From an uncultured Propionibacteriaceae bacterium (GTDB lineage Bacteria > Actinomycetota > Actinomycetes > Propionibacteriales > Propionibacteriaceae): a stretch of 50,082 bases of DNA. The notes beneath the pieces are model-generated. The model did no database searches. It was not told the origin of the DNA and saw nothing but the letters and a program-made list of their open reading frames with translations. How positions within the stretch are numbered: the first letter of the stretch is position 1; every line of letters starts with the position of its first letter. Location: positions 1 to 50,082 of the forward strand of contig CAMDZW010000027.1 in NCBI GenBank assembly GCA_945911015.1, read 5' to 3'. The translations under genes were made by a program, and so were the position numbers. Shown here one piece after another: positions 43,887 to 50,082 of the stretch.

Positions 43887-44230
43887 CAGTCGACGAGGGC
43901 CTTGACGGCGGATGCGAGGGTGTCGATGGTGGGCCGGTAGTAGGCCCAGCGGCCCCGCTGCTCGCGCTGGACGAGTCCGGCTTCGACGAGCAGCTTCATG
44001 TGGTGGGAGACGGTCGGCTGGGACAGTCCGACAGGCCCGGTGAGATCGCAGACGCACATCTCGCCGTCGCTGCTGCCGACGATCATCGCCATGAGCTTGA
44101 CCCGTGTCGGGTCGCCGAGGGCCTTGAACACCTTCGCCAGGTCGTGGGCGACCGCGTCGTCGATCGTCTCGCCGAGGACGCAGCAGGGAGCGACGTCGGT
44201 CGTCGCCTCGATGGCGGGAGTAGTGCTCAT
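43886..44230 (-). CDS. arsR: ArsR/SmtB family arsenic-responsive repressor
   Basis: The protein has 114 residues. The winged helix includes LAKVFKALGDPTRVKLMAMI, VGLSQPTVSHHMKLLVEAG and RGRWAYYR. Candidate As(III) ligands are Cys16-Cys17 near the N-terminus and Cys59/Cys61 in GEMCVCDL of the recognition-helix region. It represses its own operon and the divergent flavoprotein operon until As(III) binds. A 34-bp palindrome lies 12-45 bp upstream of its start. Confidence 0.95.
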   Translation of the reverse strand: MSTTPAIEATTDVAPCCVLGETIDDAVAHDLAKVFKALGDPTRVKLMAMIVGSSDGEMCVCDLTGPVGLSQPTVSHHMKLLVEAGLVQREQRGRWAYYRPTIDTLASAVKALVD

Positions 44231-44241
44231 GCCCCCATTCT

Positions 44242-44275
44242 GCCTCACGTATTGACATTTGTCGATACGTGAGGC
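44242..44275. promoter_or_regulatory. ArsR operator, 34-bp near-perfect palindrome
   Basis: Arms GCCTCACGTAT (44242-44252) and ATACGTGAGGC (44265-44275) match exactly. The centre TGACATTTGTCG continues the symmetry with TGACA/TGTCG (one mismatch). It fills the space between arsR and the divergent operon and is the obvious ArsR site. The TATTGACA-like bases inside it may be a -35 element. Confidence 0.9.
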
Positions 44276-44316
44276 AGGCTCGATGCATCGAAGAACATCA
44301 ATGCGTGGAGGTTGAA

Positions 44317-45633
44317 GTGAATCCCGTCGTCGTCATCGGGGCCGGCCCGCAGGGCCTGGCCGCCGCCGCCCATCTGCTCGAGCGCGGGCTGGAGCCGCTG
44401 GTCCTGGAGTCGGGCGACTGCCCGGCCTCGGCCGTCGCGGAGTGGGGACACGTGCGACTGTTCTCGCCGTGGCCCGAGCTCACCGATCCCGCGGCTCGGC
44501 GGCTACTGGAGCCGTCCGGCTGGAGCGCGCCGGAGAAGGGCTATCCGACCGGAGCGCAGTGGGTCGAGGCCTACCTCGCCCCGCTTGCCCAGGCGCTGGG
44601 CGACCACGTCCGTTACGGCTCACGGGTGGTCGGGGTGGGAAGGAAGGGGCGCGACCTCTCAGTCGACGCCGGCCGGGCCGACCAGCCGTTTGTCGTTCAC
44701 ATCCGGCGCGCCGACGGGGGCGAGGAGCGGTTCGAGGCGCGCGCGATGATCGATGCCTCGGGCACCTGGCGCTCCCCTAGCCCGGCGGGCGCGGATGGGC
44801 TGCCCGCTCTGGGCGAGCTCGCCGCGGTCGAGGCGGGTCTGCTGGGCCACCGCACACCGAGCCGTGAGGAGGCCGCATCGCGGGCAGGGAAGCATGTCGT
44901 GATCGTCGGCAGCGGCCACTCTGCGGCGACCGCGATCGGCGACCTCGCCACCGTCGTGCGCCGCGAGCCGGGCACCCGGGTCACCTGGGCCCTGCGCCGC
45001 AGAGCCGTCGGCAATGCGTTCGGTGGTGGGGACGCCGACGAGTTGCCTGAGCGCGGTGCGCTGGGGCAGCGGGCGAAGAAGGCGGTCGAGGACGGCCTGG
45101 TCGACCTGGTCACTGGCTTCCGCACCGAGCAAGTGCTGGTCGAGGACGGCCGAGCGGTCCTGGTGGCCGAGGATGGCCGTCGGCTCGCCCCCGCGGATCG
45201 GGTGGTCGTCGCGACCGGTTTCCGCCCGGACCTGTCGTTCCTGTCCGAGGTGCGTCTCGACCTCGACGTGCGCCTGCAGGCTCCGGCGAAGCTCGCTGCC
45301 GAGGTTGACCCGAACGTCCACTCGTGTGGCTCCGTGCGTGCCACGGGCGCGGCCGATCTGGCCCATCCGGAGCCGGGCTTCTTCATCGTCGGGGCGAAGT
45401 CGTACGGCCGTGCACCGACGTTCCTGGCGATGACCGGGTACGAGCAGGTCCGCAGCGTCGTGGCAGAGCTCGCCGGCGACCACGAGGCAGCGTCGCGGGT
45501 CGAGCTGAAACTGCCTGACACGGGCGTGTGCGGTGGGTCTGGCCTGTTCGACGCGCCCGAGGAGTCGTCGTCCGAGGGGTGCTGCACCCCTGCACCACAG
45601 CTGATACAGCTCGGAGCGAGGACGGCGCGATGA
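44317..45633 (+). CDS. FAD-dependent oxidoreductase of the ars cluster, Cys-rich tail
   Basis: The protein has 438 residues. Two dinucleotide folds are present: VVVIGAGPQGLAAAAHLLER (FAD) and HVVIVGSGHSAATAIGDLAT (NAD(P)H), with ATGFRPD near the C-terminus. It resembles flavin monooxygenase/thioredoxin-reductase-like proteins found with arsO. The tail contains three Cys in VCGGSGLF and EGCCTP, a possible As(III)-binding site (inference). GTG at 44317 with GGAGG 5 bases upstream is preferred over GTG 44269, which lies in the operator. It overlaps arsO by 4 bases (ATGA). Confidence 0.85.
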   Translation: MNPVVVIGAGPQGLAAAAHLLERGLEPLVLESGDCPASAVAEWGHVRLFSPWPELTDPAARRLLEPSGWSAPEKGYPTGAQWVEAYLAPLAQALGDHVRYGSRVVGVGRKGRDLSVDAGRADQPFVVHIRRADGGEERFEARAMIDASGTWRSPSPAGADGLPALGELAAVEAGLLGHRTPSREEAASRAGKHVVIVGSGHSAATAIGDLATVVRREPGTRVTWALRRRAVGNAFGGGDADELPERGALGQRAKKAVEDGLVDLVTGFRTEQVLVEDGRAVLVAEDGRRLAPADRVVVATGFRPDLSFLSEVRLDLDVRLQAPAKLAAEVDPNVHSCGSVRATGAADLAHPEPGFFIVGAKSYGRAPTFLAMTGYEQVRSVVAELAGDHEAASRVELKLPDTGVCGGSGLFDAPEESSSEGCCTPAPQLIQLGARTAR

Positions 45634-46694
45634 GCCGCGGACGCTTGATCGTCGTCGGCGGCGGCCAGTCCGGGCTCGCCGCCGCCCGCGCCGGGCGCGA
45701 GAACGGCTGGGAGCCGGTGGTCCTCGAGGCCGGGCAGGAGCCGGTCGGTTCGTGGCCCCAGTACTACGACAGCCTGCGACTGTTCTCCCCGCGCCGCTAC
45801 AGCGCCTTCCCAGGCCACCCGTTCCCCGGTGACCCCGACGGCTATCCCGGTCGCCACGAGGTCGTCGACTACTTCCGCGGCTATGCCCGCGTCGTCGATG
45901 CCGAGATCCGCACCGGTGCCCGAGTCGTCGACGTCGCCTCGGACGGCCCCTCGTTCGCCGTCGAGCTCGCCGACGGCAGCAGCCTCGTGGGAGATGCGCT
46001 GATCGCCGCCTCTGGCTCATTCGACAACCCGCACGTGCCGACGATCTCCGGGCGGGAGGCCTTCGGCGGGAAGGTTCTGCATGTGGCCGAGTACCGGTCG
46101 CCGGACGCGTTCGCGGGTCAGCGGATCGTGGTCGTCGGGGCGGGCAACTCCGCCGTCCAGATCGCCTACGAGCTCGCCGACCACGCGGAAACCTCTCTGG
46201 CCGTCCGGGACCGGGTCCGGTTCGCGCCGCAGACTATCGCCGGCCGCGACCTCCACTGGTGGCTGAAACTCACCCGCGCCGACCTCCTGCCGCCGTCGGT
46301 CCTCAAGCGGATCATCACCGGCACCCCTGTGATCGGGACGGACAAGTACCGGACAGCGCTGGAGGCTGGCCGGCCTGACCAGCGGCCCATGTTCGCCGAG
46401 TTCGCCTCTGACGGTGTCGTGTGGCCGGACGGCTCGCGGGAGAAGGTCGATACGGTGATCTTCGCGACCGGCTACCGGCCGCATCTGCCGTACCTGCGCT
46501 CCCTCGGCGTCCTCGACGAGACAGGCATGCCGACGCACGACCGCGGCCTGTCGACCCAGCTGTCCGGACTGGCGTTCCTCGGCCTGGAGTTCCAGCGCTC
46601 CTTCTCCTCGAACACGGTGCGCGGGGTCCACCGCGACGCCGGCTATGTGGTTGCTGCCCTGGCCAGGCAGCCGCGGGGTGCCGTCGTTGCCTGA
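45630..46694 (+). CDS. arsO: Flavin-containing monooxygenase-like ArsO
   Basis: The protein has 354 residues. FAD site LIVVGGGQSGLAAARAGRE, the FMO-like SWPQYYDSLRLFSPRRYSAF, the NADPH site IVVVGAGNSAVQIAYEL, and DTVIFATGYRPHLPYLRSLG. This matches ArsO, a flavoprotein encoded in many ars operons. Its reaction is not settled; oxidation of an organoarsenical or NADPH-dependent redox protection is suggested in the literature. It is the middle gene of the operon, coupled to its neighbours by overlaps. Confidence 0.9.
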   Translation: MSRGRLIVVGGGQSGLAAARAGRENGWEPVVLEAGQEPVGSWPQYYDSLRLFSPRRYSAFPGHPFPGDPDGYPGRHEVVDYFRGYARVVDAEIRTGARVVDVASDGPSFAVELADGSSLVGDALIAASGSFDNPHVPTISGREAFGGKVLHVAEYRSPDAFAGQRIVVVGAGNSAVQIAYELADHAETSLAVRDRVRFAPQTIAGRDLHWWLKLTRADLLPPSVLKRIITGTPVIGTDKYRTALEAGRPDQRPMFAEFASDGVVWPDGSREKVDTVIFATGYRPHLPYLRSLGVLDETGMPTHDRGLSTQLSGLAFLGLEFQRSFSSNTVRGVHRDAGYVVAALARQPRGAVVA

Positions 46695-47922
46695 GTCCGC
46701 TACGGTGACGCGCCCGTCGCTGGGAACGGTGCTGGCGGCGCTGTGCGTGACCGAGATCGTCTCCTGGGGGCTGCTGTACTACGCCTTCCCGGTGCTCGCC
46801 CCGCGGATCAGCGCCGACACCGGCTGGTCGCCGGTCGTCGTCACCTCGGCGTTCTCGGCGGCGCTAATGGTCTCGGCGCTGGCCGGGGTGCCCGTTGGCC
46901 GCAGCATCGACCGGCGCGGACCGCGCACCGTCATGACCGCCGGCTCGGCCCTCGGCGTCCTCGCCCTCGTCGTGATCGCCATCTCTCCGAACCTGCCGGT
47001 GTTCGTCGGCGGCTGGGTGCTCGCCGGTGCCGCGATGGCCGGAGTGCTCTACCCTCCAGCGTTCGCCGCGATCACCGGCTGGTTCGATGCTCGTCGGCTC
47101 GGTGCCCTCGCGACCCTCACCTTGGTCGCCGGCCTGGCCAGCACGGTGTTCGCGCCGCTGGCCGCGACCATAGGTGAGCATTCGGGCTGGCGGGCGACCT
47201 ATCTGTGGGCCGCCCTCGTTCTCGCCGTCATCACGGTGCCGGCGCACTGGTTCCTCCTGCGGCGGCCCTGGCCCGCGAAGGAGCGCGCCGAGGAGCCGGC
47301 CGCCGACAGGGCATACGCGTCTGGGGTGCTGCACAGCGCGCGGTTCTGGCTGCTCGCGGCAGGGCTGACTGCGGTGTCGCTGGCGATGTACTCCGGACTG
47401 CTCGCCCTGGTCCCGCTCATGCTCGAGCGCGATCTTGACGCCGGCGCGGCCGCCTGGGTCCTCGGCTTCGGCGGACTCGGTCAGGTCGCCGGCCGGCTCG
47501 TTTACACCGGCCTGGCCAACCGCGCTTCCCTGGCTGCGCGCACCGCGACCGTGTTCGTGCTGGTCTCGGCGAGCACGCTCGCCTTGGCGGTAGTGCCGGG
47601 CCCGGTCGGCCTACTGGTCGCGGCCTCGATGGCCGCCGGAGTCGGGCGTGGGATCGCGACACTGCTGCAGGCGACCGCGATCACCGACCGCTGGGGCCCG
47701 CGCGCTTACGGCCACCTCTCCGGCGGCATGGGCCTGCCGGTACTGCTGGCCACCGCCCTTGCCCCGTCGGTCGGTGCCGTTCTGACCGGTGTGACCGGCA
47801 GCTACGCGAACGCGTTCGCCGTCCTCGCCGCGCTGGCCGCGGTCGGGACGGTGCTCATGATCACCAGCGCGCGCACAAGCACCTCGGGCAGGGCGGAGGT
47901 CACGGCCTCACAAACTGTGTGA
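46687..47922 (+). CDS. MFS transporter of the ars cluster
   Basis: The protein has about 411 residues and 12 hydrophobic segments. LAALCVTEIVSWGLLYYAFP, GWSPVVVTSAFSAALMVSAL, PVGRSIDRRGPRTVM (motif A) and GVLYPPAFAAITGWF are typical of MFS exporters. Placed after arsO, it probably exports the arsenical product of the flavoproteins. It is not ArsJ-like in context, because no GAPDH gene is present. TTG at 46687 overlaps the arsO stop; GTG at 46678 or 46705 are alternatives. Confidence 0.85.
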   Translation: MPESATVTRPSLGTVLAALCVTEIVSWGLLYYAFPVLAPRISADTGWSPVVVTSAFSAALMVSALAGVPVGRSIDRRGPRTVMTAGSALGVLALVVIAISPNLPVFVGGWVLAGAAMAGVLYPPAFAAITGWFDARRLGALATLTLVAGLASTVFAPLAATIGEHSGWRATYLWAALVLAVITVPAHWFLLRRPWPAKERAEEPAADRAYASGVLHSARFWLLAAGLTAVSLAMYSGLLALVPLMLERDLDAGAAAWVLGFGGLGQVAGRLVYTGLANRASLAARTATVFVLVSASTLALAVVPGPVGLLVAASMAAGVGRGIATLLQATAITDRWGPRAYGHLSGGMGLPVLLATALAPSVGAVLTGVTGSYANAFAVLAALAAVGTVLMITSARTSTSGRAEVTASQTV

Positions 47923-47927
47923 CCAGC

Positions 47928-48794
47928 TCAGGACTTCGACGGGACGACGAGCTCCGAAGCGAGGCGGCGGACCTTCTCGGCGAGCTGGTCGCGGATCAGG
48001 CGCATCCGCTCCTCGCCCTCGATCCCTCGTGTCGACGGCTCGTCGAGCATCCAGGTCTCGATGGTCCCGGCCATCCCGGGCGCGCGCTCGACCACGGCCT
48101 CGTCGCCGATCACGACGACGCGGTCCACAGCGCGCAGCAGTGCGGGATCGATCGGCTTGGGATACTCGCCCTCCAGGCTCGCCCCGACCTCCGCGACCGA
48201 GGCCGCGGACAGCGCGTTGAGCGCGGACCCGGGTGCCGTGCCCGCGGAGTGAACCTGGCCGGCGTCGCCGACGATCTGCCGCATGAGAGCGGCGGCCATC
48301 TGCGACTTCCCGCCATTCTTCGCGCACACGAACAGCACCGACGGCAACTGCTCATCCTCATGCGCGGTTTCGGTGGGCGCGAGCAGTTCGCCGACCAACG
48401 TTTCGATGCGGGCGCGGATCTCGTCGCGGATGGGGCGGACGGCGTCGATGCCCTGGCCGGCGGGGTCGTCGAGCGTCCAGTCCTCGTAGCGCTTGCCGGG
48501 GTAGAAGGGGCAGGTGTCGCCGCAGCCCATGGTGATCACGACGTCGGAGTCCTGCACCGCGTGGGTGGTGAGGATCTTGGGCTGCTCCGCGGTGATGTCG
48601 ATGCCAACCTCTGCCATCGCTTCGATGGCGACGGGGTTGATCTGATCGGCGGGCATCGAGCCCGCGGAGCGGACCTCGATGCGGTCACCGGCGAGGTGGC
48701 GCAGGAAGCCCGCCGCCATCTGGGATCGGCCGGCGTTGTGGACACAGACGAAGAGCACAGACGGCGTCTGCCTCGACGGGTTCTGATCGCTCAT
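47928..48794 (-). CDS. arsC: Fusion of two arsenate reductases (Cys-pair type + mycothiol type)
   Basis: The protein has 288 residues. Domain 1 (about 11-140) is LMW-phosphatase-like ArsC: CX5R loop VLFVCVHNAGRSQMAA (Cys17), Cys91/Cys95 in TMGCGDTCPFYPG, and YEDWTLDDPAGQ. Domain 2 (about 150-285) begins VLFVCAKNGGKSQMAAALM (Cys157, CX5K instead of CX5R) and lacks the Cys pair. It matches the corynebacterial ArsC1'-type arsenate-mycothiol transferase. Both reduce arsenate to arsenite. AAGGAA precedes the ATG, 16 bp after the arsR-arsC fusion. Confidence 0.9.
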   Translation of the reverse strand: MSDQNPSRQTPSVLFVCVHNAGRSQMAAGFLRHLAGDRIEVRSAGSMPADQINPVAIEAMAEVGIDITAEQPKILTTHAVQDSDVVITMGCGDTCPFYPGKRYEDWTLDDPAGQGIDAVRPIRDEIRARIETLVGELLAPTETAHEDEQLPSVLFVCAKNGGKSQMAAALMRQIVGDAGQVHSAGTAPGSALNALSAASVAEVGASLEGEYPKPIDPALLRAVDRVVVIGDEAVVERAPGMAGTIETWMLDEPSTRGIEGEERMRLIRDQLAEKVRRLASELVVPSKS

Positions 48795-48810
48795 GTTCAG
48801 TTCGGTTCCT

Positions 48811-49812
48811 TCAGTCAGTGAGTGCGGCGATGAGCTTGCGGACGCGTCGCTCGATGTCGTCGCGGATCGCTTCGACGCCTTCGGGCGAGGCCAGCGCGGG
48901 GTCGCCGACGGCCCAGTCCTTGTAGCTGACGCCGGGGATGATCGGACACACGTCGCCGCAGCCCATCGTGACCACCACATCGGCGGCGCGGACCGCGTCA
49001 TCGGTGAGCGGTTTCGGGAACGCGGTCGCTGCCGTTTCCTCGCCCTCGATCCCGGCGAGCAGGGGGCGCACCTGCGGGTGCACGTCGGCCGCTGGCATCG
49101 ACCCTGCGGAGCGCGCGATCACGCGGCCGCCGGCGAGCTGATTGACGAGGGCCGCGGCAAGCTGGGAACGGCCGGCGTTCTGGACGCACACGAACAGCAC
49201 CTGCGGCACTCCGGTCGCCCGGTCCCGGGCGACGTCGGCCAGGCGCTGCCTGGCGAAGCGCTCGGTGAGCGGGATCATGTGCTGGGTGAGCTTGGCCGAG
49301 CGCGCGAGGCCCGCGTAGGACTCGCGCACGATCACGATCACGAGGTCGCGATCGAGGCCGGTCACCTCGTCAGCCAGCTCCTCGCCGAGCCGGGTGATCC
49401 GGCCGTCCATGACTGGCAGCGCCTGGGCGCGGGACTCAGCCTGCTCCGGGGCGTCGGCGACTGCGGCGGGGGCGAACGCGTCGAGCAGTGCGGAGACGGC
49501 GCGCTGCCTGGCCGGGGCGATCCGGTACCAGACCCAGGTGCCGCGGCGTTCGGACAGCAGCAGCCCGGTCTCCTTGAGAACCTTTAGGTGATGGGAGACG
49601 GTGGGCTGAGACACTTCGGCGAGCTCGGCGAGGTCGCACACGCACGACTCGCCGCGGGGGTCGGTCGCGATCGCCGAGAGCATCCGCAGCCGCAGCGGCT
49701 CCGCCAGCGCCTTCAGCGCGGCGGCCACGATCATCGCGGCGTCCGGGCCGATCGCGTGAGTCGAGGAGGGGGCGCAGGCCTTGGCGTCGGTGAGGATCTC
49801 GGCGGTGGTCAT
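48811..49812 (-). CDS. ArsR-ArsC fusion: As-sensing repressor joined to arsenate reductase
   Basis: The protein has 333 residues. Residues 25-115 are an ArsR winged helix (AALKALAEPLRLRMLSAIAT, SQPTVSHHLKVLKETGLLLS) with Cys57/Cys59 in GESCVCDL, plus Cys13. Residues about 135-198 form a helical module (RLGEELADEVTGLDRDLVIV). Residues 203-333 are ArsC with CX5R VLFVCVQNAGRSQLAAAL (Cys209, Arg215) and Cys285/Cys289 in TMGCGDVCPIIPG. It would both sense As(III) and reduce As(V). Its ATG overlaps the acr3 stop by 4 bases. Confidence 0.93.
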   Translation of the reverse strand: MTTAEILTDAKACAPSSTHAIGPDAAMIVAAALKALAEPLRLRMLSAIATDPRGESCVCDLAELAEVSQPTVSHHLKVLKETGLLLSERRGTWVWYRIAPARQRAVSALLDAFAPAAVADAPEQAESRAQALPVMDGRITRLGEELADEVTGLDRDLVIVIVRESYAGLARSAKLTQHMIPLTERFARQRLADVARDRATGVPQVLFVCVQNAGRSQLAAALVNQLAGGRVIARSAGSMPAADVHPQVRPLLAGIEGEETAATAFPKPLTDDAVRAADVVVTMGCGDVCPIIPGVSYKDWAVGDPALASPEGVEAIRDDIERRVRKLIAALTD

Positions 49813-50082
49813 GATGCGCTCGATTCGGCGTAGGGGTCGGTGCGGAACCAGGCGCGAGCTGCCCAGAGGGAGACGTAGACGAGGCCGACGAGCACAGGTA
49901 CCTCGATGAGCGGGCCGACGACGCCCGCCAGCGCCTGCCCGGATGCGGCGCCGAAGGTGCCGATCGCGACGGCAATGGCGAGCTCGAAGTTGTTGCCCGC
50001 CGCGGTGAACGCGAGCGTCGTCGACCTGGCGTAGCCGAGACCGAGGCCCCGGCCGAGCAGCATCCCGGCCAGCCACATGATC
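49809..50082 (-). CDS. acr3: Arsenite efflux permease ACR3 (3' part)
   Basis: The last 90 residues are in the window; the start lies beyond the right edge. TTLAFTAAGNNFELAIAVAI, GTFGAASGQALAGVVGPLIE and VPVLVGLVYVSLWA are the ACR3 C-terminal helices, with GNNFELAIAVAIGTFG the key signature. It exports As(III) from the cytosol. The stop overlaps the start of the ArsR-ArsC gene as ATGA, so acr3 is upstream in the same operon. Confidence 0.95.
   Translation of the reverse strand, partial: IMWLAGMLLGRGLGLGYARSTTLAFTAAGNNFELAIAVAIGTFGAASGQALAGVVGPLIEVPVLVGLVYVSLWAARAWFRTDPYAESSAS

Noticed and set aside
44659..46020. Long minus-strand frames opposite the flavoprotein and arsO
   Set aside because: Arg/Gly-rich shadow sequence; the plus strand has two complete dinucleotide-binding enzymes with overlapping stop/start codons.

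Overview
The window is high-GC chromosomal DNA of an actinobacterium. The pointers are a monomeric NADP-isocitrate dehydrogenase, a CX5K mycothiol-type arsenate reductase domain, PPK2, DUF1707, DUF3052 and DUF5713 proteins, and GTG/TTG starts. A member of the Propionibacteriales is my guess; the sequence alone does not prove it. I recognise no tRNA, rRNA, CRISPR array or transposase gene.

Layout. (1) 1-10.6 kb is mixed housekeeping: the 3' end of icd with a strong terminator, a MazG-like gene between two related inverted-repeat elements, an M20 amidohydrolase, an aldo/keto reductase, an orphan lipoprotein solute-binding protein, ppk2 ending in a 28-bp tandem repeat, a GH29 fucosidase missing its N-terminus, and small stress/membrane genes (CsbD, DUF378). 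(2) 10.7-19.1 kb is a minus-strand carbohydrate operon: solute-binding protein, two permeases, a Gfo/Idh/MocA oxidoreductase, a CBM9-like secreted protein (probably frameshifted) and a heparinase II/III-like protein. It ends in a perfect 13-bp hairpin and is preceded by overlapping LacI-type palindromes. (3) 19.1-26.2 kb holds a BAAT-type hydrolase, two membrane-anchored unknowns, an MDR reductase split by an amber codon, a DUF1707 protein, ArfB and a stand-alone TrpB. (4) 26.4-29.9 kb is a Tat-secreted glycoside-hydrolase-like protein divergent from a GntR-LacI chimeric regulator, with a palindromic operator between them. (5) 29.9-36.5 kb is a patchwork of small genes and decayed ones (S66 peptidase fragment, SRPBCC gene with three frameshifts) ending in a catalase.

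(6) From about 36.5 kb the DNA changes character. About 800 bp without a recognisable gene is followed by a WYL-regulator remnant, TetR/ZapE around a perfect 12-bp-arm palindrome, and a SoxR-box-driven MFS-soxR-VOC-DUF3052 group in which soxR has a TGA just before its [2Fe-2S] cysteines. A frameshifted arsenic-permease remnant follows. (7) 43.4-50.1 kb is an intact arsenic-resistance region. arsR-arsN1 diverges from a flavoprotein-arsO-MFS operon around a 34-bp palindrome. That operon converges on a second, minus-strand operon: acr3, an ArsR-ArsC fusion, and a fusion of two different ArsC types. Together these genes sense As(III), reduce As(V), extrude As(III), and probably detoxify organoarsenicals.

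The main themes are a sugar-acid/glycan uptake and degradation locus, an arsenic island with two regulators and multi-domain reductases, and an unusually large number of broken reading frames. Each of those should be checked against raw reads before it is read as biology.
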